9,550 nucleotides of DNA from Muribaculaceae bacterium (GCA_029062725.1 JAIDPP010000090.1:1-9550), one strand, 5' to 3'; counted from the first letter of the stretch, positions 1 to 7,637 are shown. Notes: generated by a model not told the origin, from the letters alone. Numbers and translations are program-made.

Positions 1-781
1 ATATATTATTGATCGAAGTTGGTTTCGATATGTTTGCCAATAGTCTTTTAAGAAAGTATCTCACATTTTCCGAACTCTTCAGTTTATAATGTTCCATGAG
101 ATCGCGGAAGAGCATAGTATTGAAATAACCCTGTATCTTGCGAATCTTAAGCGACTCCTCATTCATTGGCACCACTTCCGGAAACGCGCTTGAATTGAGA
201 TATTCCCGGCACATAGTGACTAAACGCGCTCTGCCCGACTCCTCAAAGGGAGACACTGAAACTCCCTTGAATCTCAAATATTCATTGAATGAGAGAGGAA
301 ACACCTCGAATTCCACTGGCCAACCGCGCAATGCAGAAGCAAGCTGTGATGAAAGCATCTCAGCATTACTCCCTGTGATGTAGATATTCTTGCAATAGGT
401 CTTGTAAAGTCGCATTACAAACAGTTCCCATTTATCCACCACCTGGATTTCATCAAAAAACATATACACCTCCGACAAATGGATATCAGGAAACATCTCT
501 CTATACGCTTGCAACACCTCATCGAGATCTTCTGCCCTCATATCGTACAACCGCTCATCATCAAAGTTTATCCATAGAATCCTTGATGGATCGACCCCAT
601 TATCAATTAACTTATTAGCTACAATTTTCAACATGTAGGACTTTCCGGATCGTCTCACGCCTGCAACCGTAATCATCTGCCCTGAATTTACAGGCAGTTC
701 CAAATCACGATCTAATACAGGGAAGGGTAGCTCGCCCTGCATGGTGGATATTATTCCTTGTATTATATCTTTCCGTTTCAT
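1..781 (-). CDS. P-loop ATPase of the AAA/DUF4143 type (N-terminal part, runs off the left edge)
   Basis: The frame is open from an ATG at 781-779 down to base 1, giving 260 codons with no stop, so the C-terminus lies outside the window. Translation shows a Walker A motif GVRRSGKS at residues 41-48, a Walker B stretch VYMFFDE at about 105-111, a sensor-like ITGSNA at 135-140 and the segment FPLSFNEYLR at about 161-170. This order and wording match archaeal/bacterial AAA ATPases that carry a C-terminal DUF4143 domain (about 380-450 aa in all). Their substrates are mostly unknown, and roles in DNA handling or defence are only suggested. It should be cytoplasmic, with no signal peptide. No ribosome-binding site is visible, which is normal for Bacteroidetes. 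A -7-like element ends only five bases before the ATG, so the mRNA may be leaderless. Family assignment is confident; function is not. Confidence 0.87.
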   Translation of the reverse strand, partial: MKRKDIIQGIISTMQGELPFPVLDRDLELPVNSGQMITVAGVRRSGKSYMLKIVANKLIDNGVDPSRILWINFDDERLYDMRAEDLDEVLQAYREMFPDIHLSEVYMFFDEIQVVDKWELFVMRLYKTYCKNIYITGSNAEMLSSQLASALRGWPVEFEVFPLSFNEYLRFKGVSVSPFEESGRARLVTMCREYLNSSAFPEVVPMNEESLKIRKIQGYFNTMLFRDLMEHYKLKSSENVRYFLKRLLANISKPTSINNI

Positions 782-786
782 ACGGA

Positions 787-794
787 CAAAAATA
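787..794 (-). promoter_or_regulatory. Candidate -7 element (TATTTTTG) of the ATPase gene
   Basis: The minus strand reads TATTTTTG, matching the Bacteroidetes -7 consensus TAnnTTTG. It ends five bases before the ATG at 781. No TTTG lies at the expected -33 position. If it is used, transcription would start at or next to the start codon. AT-rich background makes a chance match possible. Confidence 0.3.
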
Positions 795-796
795 AT

Positions 797-825
797 AAAT
801 CTTTCCGAAAAATCAGGAAAGATTT
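797..825 (-). terminator. Perfect 10-bp inverted repeat: terminator of the methyltransferase gene or operator of the ATPase gene
   Basis: AAATCTTTCC at 797-806 and GGAAAGATTT at 816-825 are perfect inverted copies around a 9-base spacer. On the minus strand the hairpin lies 31 bases beyond the methyltransferase stop codon and is followed by ATTATTTTTG, a T-rich tail that fits an intrinsic terminator. The same repeat lies three bases upstream of the candidate -7 element of the ATPase gene, across its promoter spacer, so it could instead be (or also be) a repressor site. Confidence 0.55.
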
Positions 826-855
826 TTAAAAAGTTTCTGTGAAATACGGAAATTA

Positions 856-1365
856 TTAAAATTTTCTCAGTTGCCAGAAGGCTACGGCGGAGGCGGCGGC
901 CACATTCAGGGAATCCACGCCATGCCTCATCGGGATGCGTGCCGTATAATCCGATCCTTGAATCACTCTGTGTGCCAGCCCATCGCCTTCGGTTCCTAAT
1001 ATCAAGGCAAGCCTCGGCTCCGCCGCAAGTACAGGATCTTCAATTGATCCCGATCGGTCGGTCAATGCCAATGCCACGGCCTTAAATCCTAACTCCCTCA
1101 AATCTGCCACAGGATCATCTATCCACGTCCAGAGCACAAGAAACACGCTTCCCATCGACACACGGACCGAACGACGGTTGAAGGGATCGCATGAGGTATT
1201 CGTCAGCAACACTGCATCTATCCCCAAGGCTGCCGCCGAACGGAAGATAGCGCCGATGTTGGTGGTATCGGTCACTCCATCAATCACACATACCCTCGAA
1301 GCTTCAGCACTTATCTCTGCCGGCAAAGGGAAAGGCTGTCCGCACTTCAGCTTATGTCTGCACAC
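856..1365 (-). CDS. TrmH/SpoU-family RNA 2'-O-ribose methyltransferase, SPOUT domain only
   Basis: This protein is predicted to transfer a methyl group from S-adenosylmethionine to a ribose 2'-OH in tRNA or rRNA, in the cytoplasm. All three SPOUT motifs are present: TTNIGAIFRSA at residues 34-44 (motif 1, with the conserved Asn and Arg), ILGTEGDGL at 122-130 (motif 2), and IPMRHGVDSLNVAAASA at 144-160 (motif 3, the trefoil knot). The likely closest Bacteroidales relatives are about 250-270 aa, with an N-terminal substrate-binding domain before this region. Here only about 25 residues precede the catalytic domain. The frame opens at a stop at 1425-1423 and has no ATG. GTG at 1365 is the only usual start, and GGGAGG at 1394-1389 lies too far upstream to be its obvious ribosome-binding site. 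It may be a compact functional enzyme or a 5'-truncated remnant. Catalytic-domain identity is secure; target and functionality are not. Confidence 0.82.
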   Translation of the reverse strand: MCRHKLKCGQPFPLPAEISAEASRVCVIDGVTDTTNIGAIFRSAAALGIDAVLLTNTSCDPFNRRSVRVSMGSVFLVLWTWIDDPVADLRELGFKAVALALTDRSGSIEDPVLAAEPRLALILGTEGDGLAHRVIQGSDYTARIPMRHGVDSLNVAAASAVAFWQLRKF

Positions 1366-1437
1366 AGCAAGGTGCGATGCCTGTGCTGCCTCCCGAAATC
1401 GTTGGGACGTAAATATAATTCTTTACAAAACTAATCA

Positions 1438-1471
1438 GGGGCGACTCAGAAAATTCTGAGCCGCCCCCCTT
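1438..1471 (-). terminator. Hairpin terminator downstream of the C10 protease gene
   Basis: GGGGCG-A-CTCAGAA (1438-1451) pairs with TTCTGAG-C-CGCCCC (1454-1467): 13 base pairs with one mismatch and a tight loop. It lies 24 bases beyond the protease stop codon. The minus-strand tail (GATTAGTTTTG) is only moderately T-rich, so termination may be incomplete. It separates the protease transcript from the methyltransferase gene, which would then need its own promoter in the short gap. Confidence 0.7.
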
Positions 1472-1494
1472 AATTCGTAAATGATATTTATTCC

Positions 1495-3999
1495 TTACTT
1501 AACCGCGATTTTAGTGGTTTTCTTGCCGTCCTTCACGATGTAGATTCCCGGTACGAGATTCTGAAGGTCATCCCTTGAAGCGCTCCTCAATACTGAAGTT
1601 CCGGAGATTGAATAGACATCAACCAATTCCGCTCCCTCAGCTGCAATCTCTTCTACGGAAGAATGGAAGAAGTCGGGCATCGGGCCTTCGATAATTTCCT
1701 TGAAATCCTGCCATACGGGTGTCGCACGGAATTTCGACGCGGAGCCTGCGGGAACATATAATGTGCCATTCTTAGGACATTTGGTATCTACAAACACACA
1801 GTCGTTGATTGCTACCGGTTCAGGATTCAGAAGCTCTACTGCTTTGAGATAATGGTTGGCGTAAAAAGCGTTAAGGCCGATTGATGTCACTCCGGCCGGT
1901 ATCGTGATTCCCTCAACCTTGAAATGTACCATGGAGTCACTTCCGATGCTTTTCAGATTTTCAGGAAGAACGATGTGCTCTATATATTCGCTGTGGAGAT
2001 TCACCAGACCGAACGGAGGCATCTGATCTGCAAAATATTCAGAGGGTTGCTTCACGTATAATTCATCTGTAGCCGTGCAAGCCTCGATAGTGACATCCTT
2101 CATGTCGAGGACACGCACGCAGGGCATATTGTCGCGTATATACATGAAATCATCCATATTCATATTTCCGCTGATAACAAGATCTCTCACCCCGTTTGCA
2201 TCACTTGAAGAGATCAGATCCTTTAAAGTGCCTGCCTTCACGACATTGAATTTCTCGTCATGGAGTGTCACGACATAAGCCTGCAGCTCATGTTCTCCGG
2301 CTATGTCGATGGAGTAATTGATCCCTGTCTTGTCAGCCATAATCATGTTGCCGTAGATCAACGGACCGTCAGCCTTGAACACTACGGCTTTCATAGGATC
2401 AGGATTCATAACTTCGCAATAGTAACTGAGGCTCAACCCCTTCAGGAGATTCACCTCCTTTTTTCCTGTGGGAATAAAACCGAGACCTTCGACAGCATCG
2501 TCCTCCATGCCCCTTATGTTGCAGTGGAATATCGTGCCTTCACCCACATTGATCTTAACCTTGCCCCAACGCGGTTTATTGCCTGTCACTCCGATATAGG
2601 AGGGACTCTCTATTGTTCCTCCAACCAGTTTATAGTAACCATCATTGTCATTCTTGGCCACGACCTGAAGCCTGTCGGTCGGATCTATGTCGGAAGAGGA
2701 CACCTTTACCGAAAGGAATTGAAAATCACGTCCGGCAGCTTCAGGCAAGGTATTGACGCGCTCTGAACTCAACACCTCCTTTATCTTGTTATTCGCAGCT
2801 ACAAGTGCAATTCCGATTTCTCCGGCGAAATTGGCAGGAGTCAGCACTGCACCCGGAAGAATATGGAAGGGTTCATCTTTTTTAACCTCCTCGACACTGA
2901 TATTCATGGGTTCAGCCACATCTGCGTTAGCCCAGAGGTTGAAGTCGATACAACACTCTGAAAGTTCGTTACCCTCTTTGTCGGGAATAATATTGATTAC
3001 CATGCCCGTATCGGCCGAGAAATCCGAACCTTCTGTCGGCTGGAGGGCATTCAGGTTGAAATAGCCGTTGCATGAGCCATCCCAACCCCAGTTGACATGA
3101 TAGGAATCGTTATTATATCCGTCGATTATGAAGGCGTGACTGCCGCTTCCCGAACCGCTGTAAATCACAGGCAAGCCCTTGTCGAGACTCCCTCTTAACA
3201 GCGAAAGATTCTCCTCTTCCGAATGTTTCCGGGTGTATATGAACTGACAGTCGGCTGAATACCGGAACGGATTCTGAAGGCTATGACCGACCCAGGGCAT
3301 CTGCGCGCCACTCTCGTCAGGGCCGTAACTCATATAGACTGCCTCACCTGCATCCCTCATGAGTTTTGCCAGTGAAGCGTAAGGCTTCTCATAGTCGATA
3401 GGATCAGCCTCGGTGTTTTTAGGCATCGACGCCCAGTCGTAGCTTTCGGGCCAGTTATGATATTTCATCATGATCGCCATTGCGGTGGCCACACAACCCG
3501 TCGGACACTGCACGCCTCCTATCTCGGGACACTCGGCATTGTAGGGATAACCCTGGCCCCAATTGGCGGTTTCAAGCAATACCCCTTGCTTATCAGCTCT
3601 TGTGGCCCCGCTTTTCCATGATGAATGGCTCGGCTTCCCCGCATTGGCCGTTTCGAGTTTCTCCGAATAATTATCAAGGAGATATTGCAGCTGCGGCGGT
3701 AGATTGGAGGCATCTAAGGCTCCTTTGTCGGAGTAGCCTAAAACTTTCTCGCTACGGTCATCGCCGGAGATTATGACAAAACCGTTGTTATCACCGGCAT
3801 TATATATATAGAATGGCTGATTGTTATCACGGGTCTCCTTATTCTTGACCTTGACAGAACGTAGGGTCGGCTTATAGTTCACTCCCGCAGATTTAAAGAA
3901 ATCATCTGCGGCGGCTTCCGCTTCGCGAGACGTGACTTGCCGTGCATTCGCGGCTAACAGAGCCGGAAGCAATAATGACAAAGTAATTTTTCCTCTCAT
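1495..3999 (-). CDS. Secreted C10-family (streptopain-like) cysteine protease with C-terminal leucine-rich repeats
   Basis: An exported papain-fold peptidase zymogen of 834 aa. Residues 1-19 form a signal peptide with likely cleavage after ANA. Residues 20-125 resemble the streptopain propeptide (GFVIISGDDRSEKVLGYSDKG at 73-93). The catalytic domain spans about 140-340, with the nucleophile Cys169 in CPTGCVATAMA, the catalytic His288 in SGSHAFIIDGY, and the WGWDG loop at 304-308 followed by NGYFNLNAL. Residues 350-570 are an unrecognised, probably beta-rich region. A module starting GTLKDLI (590-596) leads into two or three LRR_5-type repeats (about 672-760) ending in TLYVPAGS. The last 45 residues (VDVYSISGTSVL...GIYIVKDGKK) resemble a type IX secretion-type C-terminal tail. 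Streptopain is about 400 aa, so the C-terminal half is an added accessory region, probably for binding or surface placement. The start is fixed by the signal peptide. Confidence 0.92.
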   Translation of the reverse strand: MRGKITLSLLLPALLAANARQVTSREAEAAADDFFKSAGVNYKPTLRSVKVKNKETRDNNQPFYIYNAGDNNGFVIISGDDRSEKVLGYSDKGALDASNLPPQLQYLLDNYSEKLETANAGKPSHSSWKSGATRADKQGVLLETANWGQGYPYNAECPEIGGVQCPTGCVATAMAIMMKYHNWPESYDWASMPKNTEADPIDYEKPYASLAKLMRDAGEAVYMSYGPDESGAQMPWVGHSLQNPFRYSADCQFIYTRKHSEEENLSLLRGSLDKGLPVIYSGSGSGSHAFIIDGYNNDSYHVNWGWDGSCNGYFNLNALQPTEGSDFSADTGMVINIIPDKEGNELSECCIDFNLWANADVAEPMNISVEEVKKDEPFHILPGAVLTPANFAGEIGIALVAANNKIKEVLSSERVNTLPEAAGRDFQFLSVKVSSSDIDPTDRLQVVAKNDNDGYYKLVGGTIESPSYIGVTGNKPRWGKVKINVGEGTIFHCNIRGMEDDAVEGLGFIPTGKKEVNLLKGLSLSYYCEVMNPDPMKAVVFKADGPLIYGNMIMADKTGINYSIDIAGEHELQAYVVTLHDEKFNVVKAGTLKDLISSSDANGVRDLVISGNMNMDDFMYIRDNMPCVRVLDMKDVTIEACTATDELYVKQPSEYFADQMPPFGLVNLHSEYIEHIVLPENLKSIGSDSMVHFKVEGITIPAGVTSIGLNAFYANHYLKAVELLNPEPVAINDCVFVDTKCPKNGTLYVPAGSASKFRATPVWQDFKEIIEGPMPDFFHSSVEEIAAEGAELVDVYSISGTSVLRSASRDDLQNLVPGIYIVKDGKKTTKIAVK

Positions 4000-4087
4000 A
4001 ACAGTTATTTTATTTGTGTTTTTTCTTAAATGTTAGGCAAATGGATATAATATAAGCCGGAACGCTGCAGGTCAATATATTATTGTG

Positions 4088-4095
4088 CAAATATA
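4088..4095 (-). promoter_or_regulatory. Candidate -7 promoter element of the C10 protease gene
   Basis: The minus strand reads TATATTTG, a perfect match to the Bacteroidetes TAnnTTTG consensus. It would start transcription near 4082, leaving an untranslated leader of about 80 bases before the ATG at 3999. There is no clear TTTG at the matching -33 position; the nearest is 28 bases upstream, too far. The A-rich stretch just before the ATG is typical of Bacteroidetes translation starts. Confidence 0.45.
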
Positions 4096-4174
4096 GTACA
4101 TTATTTGATAAAAATCACTATTTCAAAAATAATTATATTACTGTTCGTTAAATTATTTGAGCGTATGAAAAATC

Positions 4175-4282
4175 ATGGCTGAGTCCATTTGCAATTATTA
4201 CATAAATCTTGAAAAATTCCTCAATAATCTTTTTGAAGATCCTAAAATAACTCTTTCGGAAGCGTCTGAATCACCTCATTAA
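4175..4282 (+). CDS. Possible 35-aa small protein, unrecognised
   Basis: ATG at 4175 opens a 35-codon frame ending with TAA at 4280-4282 (MAESICNYYINLEKFL... to ...LSEASESPH). The composition is plausible for a soluble acidic peptide: an amphipathic-looking start, then an acidic Ser/Glu-rich tail. It has no membrane segment. No clear ribosome-binding site or promoter is visible, though about 115 bases downstream lies a strong hairpin that could end its transcript. It may equally be a chance ORF or the tail of a decayed gene. I recognise no family. Confidence 0.22.
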   Translation: MAESICNYYINLEKFLNNLFEDPKITLSEASESPH

Positions 4283-4398
4283 ACTATCGAAAATCGAACC
4301 TCGGGACTTGTCTTCCAAAAAATAAGTTCAATTTCTGCCTCTCAAGAAGTTGGTCTACACTCATTTTGGTTTAGCAGACGACGGATTATAATCGAGAT

Positions 4399-4434
4399 AA
4401 GGAGGTCGGACCCCGTCGGGTTCACGGCCTCCTT
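4399..4434 (+). terminator. Orphan strong hairpin, terminator-like
   Basis: AAGGAGGTCG (4399-4408) pairs with CGGCCTCCTT (4425-4434) over 10 bp including one G-T pair. An inner stem ACCC/GGGT (4410-4413 with 4418-4421) extends it. The plus-strand tail is TTAATTTAATC. No annotated gene ends just before it on either strand: the flanking genes both point away. It therefore implies a small transcript, a decayed gene, or a leader structure of some kind. Confidence 0.5.
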
Positions 4435-4517
4435 AATTTAATCGCACGGTTAATCTTGCGCCGGATAGCATAATTCACGGAAAGCCGTAATTGACTCGAA
4501 TGTAGAATTAAAGTAAT

Positions 4518-4552
4518 TTTGTAATTGACAAACATCAAAATGTATAAATTTA
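4518..4552 (+). promoter_or_regulatory. Candidate promoter of the LRR protein gene
   Basis: TTTG at 4518-4521 is followed after 21-23 bases by an AT-rich -7 region, TATAAATTTA at 4543-4552, which approximates TAnnTTTG but lacks the final G. Transcription would start near 4558-4560, giving a leader of about 30 bases before the ATG at 4587. Confidence 0.4.
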
Positions 4553-4586
4553 CTTAGGTAAACTACTGAAACATAATTATACGGAT

Positions 4587-7481
4587 ATGACCAAAATCAC
4601 TTTTTGCGGCTTCCTGACTGCTTTCATCGCGCTCGTGGCTCCTTCTGCCAATGCGATCGAAATAAACGTTACTGAACCCGGAACATTCAAAGACCTTATC
4701 ATTGACAGCGAGGGAGATCTATCCACACTTGTAGTAAAAGGAACTCTTAACGCTGACGATGTGGCTTATCTCACCGGCGCCTCGGGAAAGATCAGGGAAG
4801 TGAAAAACCTTGACCTATCCGATATGAAGTTAGAGATTTCTGAAACGACACCCTACCGCCACGTGACGATCTCCTCCGAAGCCGGCGGGGGCGAATTCGC
4901 ATATTGCTATTATTCCGAGACGCCCCGCGTCGAATCCAAGACCACTACCGGAGGATTAGGTCTCCCGATCCTGACATGGTATATCTACGGGCCAGAGATG
5001 ACAGGGCTTCTGGCGAACACTAACTTCAAGAAAGTTACTTTGCCCGTCTCGCTCACCTCTGTGCCAGATTATATGTTCTTGGAGGCCTCTCTTGAAGAAG
5101 TGGCATGTCCCCCGAGAGCTACGTCTGTAGGAAGAATGGCGTTCAAGGAGTGTCCGCTGAGATCGATAGAGTTGCCGAAATCCGTAAAGACCATAGGAGA
5201 AAACTCATTCTTCCGGACTCAACTAACTACCCTCGAACTTCCGGAATCTCTTGAATCCATCGGTCTCTTTGCATTCTCTCAGACACCGCTGACGAGCGTC
5301 AGGCTTCCGGAATCGTGTGCTACCCTTGAAGCGGGTTCATTCCATTATTGCCAGAGTCTTTCTGCAATAAATCTTGAGAATGTCAAAGAGATAGGCGATG
5401 AGGCGTTCAGCTATGATAAAAGCCTCAAAATCCTTGACCTCCTCAATGTTGAGAAAATCGGTGATGAGGCGTTTTATAATTGCATTTTAAATGAAGTGAA
5501 TTTTTCCGGTAAATTGAGATGGATTGGAAACATGGCTTTCTGGAAATACCGCGACACCGGATCCAATTGGAAAATCCTGAATCATCCGGAAGGAATTGAG
5601 AGTATTGGCAACTCTGCTTTCTCAGGGTGTGATTTCACTAAGGTTTCCCTCCCCTCTTCCATCGAGTATATTGGCGAGGATGCTTTTAATTGGACTCCCT
5701 GGAGCAATTCTTTGGCTTCCACTGCTATCGGAGGGGTGGTATATCTTGGCGATATAGCTTATATGTCGGTGAATCGTCCCGAAACAGTCATATTCCGCGA
5801 GGGCACGAAGTCGGTCTCTCCCAACTTCAGTTTCGCCAATACGAAAGAGTTTACTCTCCCGAATTCATGCAAGTCGATTTATGGAAAAGACTTTAGCCTA
5901 ATTGAAAAAGCCGATCTTGGAAAAGGATTGAAGATAATCGGTAAAAAATGTCTCTGTGATGCCAAGAAACTTACCGGAGTCGATATTCCCGAGACTGTAG
6001 AGATAATTGAAGCAGGAGCCTTCGCATGGTGCGGCCTTACGTCAATCACCCTTCCCGCAGGCCTCAAACGTATTGAGGGAGACCCGGAGTGCCCGGGAGC
6101 GTTCGAATGGACCAATGACCTTACCTCACTTACTCTTCCGGAAGGATTAGAATATCTCGGCAACGGATCATTCTATGGGGAAAGTCTTGCCACGTTAAGA
6201 TATAATTGCAGGAATATGGAGGTAGAAGGGTATACATTTACTCCAAGCAACGGAGTGACACACCCTAATGTATTCGGCAGGGCTCTGGAGAAAATAGTTA
6301 TCGGTAAGGAGGTGGAAAGAATACCGGATGGCCTCTTCTCTACCACTGCCTCACGTCTGGAATTTGAAGAATCCAACGTTCCGCTGGAGATTGGAGACTT
6401 CGGGTTAAACGGTGGAGGCGAGACTTTGGTCAAAGGATCTATCGACCGTGTTACAAAAATCGGCCAGGAAGGCTTGAGCTACCTGAAATTTCCCGAAGGA
6501 ACCGTCCTCGAATTTCCTAATCTGAAATCTTTGGGGGAGTCTGCTCTTTACTTCCTTTCCGGAATCAGATCAATCACTCTCGGCATCGGTGTCGAACATA
6601 TCGGCTTGTCGGCTATCTCTCGTACCGATGGTATTGAAGTGCTTAAATATGATATTCCTTCCCTGAAATTTGAAGAAGTCGCTCCTTTCTTCAATGGTAT
6701 CTGCGACGGAGAGATCGACACCATAATAATAGGAAAGAATGTTATGGATGTTCCCAACCGTGTCTTTGAGGATGCTCAGTTAAAAAAACTTATATTTGAG
6801 CCGCGCGAAACGACCCGTGCCGCCTCGCTGAGAATCGGTAATCGTGTTTTCGGATATAATGCCGCCTTCTCTTCAGTTGAATTTCCAAGTGACCTTACCT
6901 ATATAGGAGATTCGGCTTTTGGTACCTGTCAAAATCTCTCCTCTGTCTTTATCCACAGCAAGGCAGTGCCTGAAATCGCTGAGAACGCGTTCAGAAAAGA
7001 GGCTACAGTTTATGTTCCCGCTTCCGATGAGAAGGCTTATAAAGCCGCCCTACCGGACAATAAGGTAGAACCTTACAGTATTGAATCTTTTGCCTTCAAT
7101 AAGAAGAGGCTTACTCTTCTTGAAGGCGATTCGGAAATTCTACTGCTATCCATAAGGCCGGCGGAATGTCGTGAGATGGAAATTAAATTTGTCTCTTCTG
7201 ATCCTGAAGTGGCAGATATTGATGAAACCGGTAAAGTTACGGCTCTCAGTATAGGGCAGACAGTGATCTCCGCATATTTTATATTTGACCCGGACTTCCG
7301 GACTGAATGTACCGTTGATGTCACTGATCTCAGCTCTATCGGCCAACTCGGCGACGAGCAGGATACACAAATCACGCAATACTACGACACTGAGGGCAGA
7401 AAAGTAATCGAGCCGTCATCACCGGGAGTATATGTCGGCCGCCGTACCGACGGCACCTCCTCCAAGATTATCATACGCTGA
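4587..7481 (+). CDS. Large secreted BspA-like leucine-rich-repeat protein with a Big_2 domain
   Basis: A 964-aa exported protein. Residues 1-23 are a signal peptide (cleavage probably after ANA). Residues 32-82 carry a short module (GTFKDLI... TLVVKGTLNADD ... LDLSDMKL) also found before the LRRs of the neighbouring C10 protease. Three blocks of LRR_5-type repeats follow, at about 147-370, 400-535 and 565-805. Each unit reads roughly xLxxIxLPxxLxxIGxxAF, and they end with TVYVPASDEKAY. Residues 832-912 form a bacterial Ig-like Big_2 domain (FVSSDPEVADIDETGKVTAL at 868-887). The end (YYDTEGRKVIE ... GVYVGRRTDG ... KIIIR) resembles a type IX secretion-type tail. Relatives such as Tannerella BspA bind host proteins and other bacteria, so adhesion is the best guess. 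I see no enzyme domain. The start is set by the signal peptide. Confidence 0.9.
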   Translation: MTKITFCGFLTAFIALVAPSANAIEINVTEPGTFKDLIIDSEGDLSTLVVKGTLNADDVAYLTGASGKIREVKNLDLSDMKLEISETTPYRHVTISSEAGGGEFAYCYYSETPRVESKTTTGGLGLPILTWYIYGPEMTGLLANTNFKKVTLPVSLTSVPDYMFLEASLEEVACPPRATSVGRMAFKECPLRSIELPKSVKTIGENSFFRTQLTTLELPESLESIGLFAFSQTPLTSVRLPESCATLEAGSFHYCQSLSAINLENVKEIGDEAFSYDKSLKILDLLNVEKIGDEAFYNCILNEVNFSGKLRWIGNMAFWKYRDTGSNWKILNHPEGIESIGNSAFSGCDFTKVSLPSSIEYIGEDAFNWTPWSNSLASTAIGGVVYLGDIAYMSVNRPETVIFREGTKSVSPNFSFANTKEFTLPNSCKSIYGKDFSLIEKADLGKGLKIIGKKCLCDAKKLTGVDIPETVEIIEAGAFAWCGLTSITLPAGLKRIEGDPECPGAFEWTNDLTSLTLPEGLEYLGNGSFYGESLATLRYNCRNMEVEGYTFTPSNGVTHPNVFGRALEKIVIGKEVERIPDGLFSTTASRLEFEESNVPLEIGDFGLNGGGETLVKGSIDRVTKIGQEGLSYLKFPEGTVLEFPNLKSLGESALYFLSGIRSITLGIGVEHIGLSAISRTDGIEVLKYDIPSLKFEEVAPFFNGICDGEIDTIIIGKNVMDVPNRVFEDAQLKKLIFEPRETTRAASLRIGNRVFGYNAAFSSVEFPSDLTYIGDSAFGTCQNLSSVFIHSKAVPEIAENAFRKEATVYVPASDEKAYKAALPDNKVEPYSIESFAFNKKRLTLLEGDSEILLLSIRPAECREMEIKFVSSDPEVADIDETGKVTALSIGQTVISAYFIFDPDFRTECTVDVTDLSSIGQLGDEQDTQITQYYDTEGRKVIEPSSPGVYVGRRTDGTSSKIIIR

Positions 7482-7510
7482 TTTTCCACATTATTTTTCT
7501 AATATGACGC

Positions 7511-7549
7511 GAACGCTTCTATCTTGCTATCAGGTAGAAGCGTTCCATT
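7511..7549 (+). terminator. Intrinsic terminator of the LRR protein gene
   Basis: GAACGCTTCTA (7511-7521) and TAGAAGCGTTC (7535-7545) form a perfect 11-bp stem with a 13-base loop. CATTTCTATAT follows, a modest T-rich tail. The hairpin lies 29 bases after the stop codon of the LRR gene and isolates it from the promoter of the next operon. Confidence 0.8.
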
Positions 7550-7600
7550 TCTATATGTCGATCTCTTTTAATATGATCAGTGTTGAATTTTTCGTCCGTA

Positions 7601-7637
7601 TTTGCACAGGATAGAGCATTTTACTAAATTTGCAAAT
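7601..7637 (+). promoter_or_regulatory. Consensus promoter with an overlapping palindrome, HEPN/MNT operon
   Basis: TTTG (7601-7604), a spacer of exactly 20 bases, then TAAATTTG (7625-7632) match the Bacteroidetes -33/-7 consensus perfectly. The -7 element overlaps a 10-bp perfect palindrome ATTTGCAAAT (7628-7637), a natural candidate operator. TTTGCA occurs at both the -33 and -7 elements (7601-7606 and 7629-7634). Transcription should begin near 7638, only a few bases before the ATG at 7642. Confidence 0.75.

Larger units (their letters stand above)
4000..4586. other. 587-bp divergent intergenic region
   Basis: This AT-rich gap lies between two divergent exported-protein genes. It contains a -7-type element for each flanking gene (4088-4095 minus; 4518-4552 plus), a possible 35-codon ORF at 4175-4282 and a strong hairpin at 4399-4434. 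Immediately before the hairpin is a 10-bp perfect palindrome GATTATAATC at 4384-4393. A weaker hairpin (ACGG, loop AAAG, CCGT) flanked by AATT lies at 4472-4492. I found no tRNA, transposase fragment or longer gene remnant on either strand. Confidence 0.6.

Noticed and set aside
138..383. An 81-codon plus-strand frame near the left edge
   Set aside because: It is antisense to the ATPase gene, which has clear Walker motifs in a frame open to the window edge.
2260..2766. A 168-codon plus-strand open frame
   Set aside because: It is antisense within the C10 protease gene, whose domains are continuous through this stretch. No supporting signals are seen.
5000..7000. Regularly repeated short motifs suggestive of a CRISPR or tandem DNA repeat
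   Set aside because: They are degenerate codons of leucine-rich repeats with a protein-level period of about 23 residues; the DNA copies are not conserved.
5879..7379. Several minus-strand open frames of 69-100 codons
   Set aside because: They are antisense shadows inside the LRR gene, rich in Ser/Pro/Arg from reverse-complemented LRR codons, with no promoter or conserved motif.
7432..7614. A 60-codon plus-strand frame overlapping the end of the LRR gene
   Set aside because: It runs through the terminator hairpin at 7511-7545 and ends inside the next promoter, so it is not a plausible gene.
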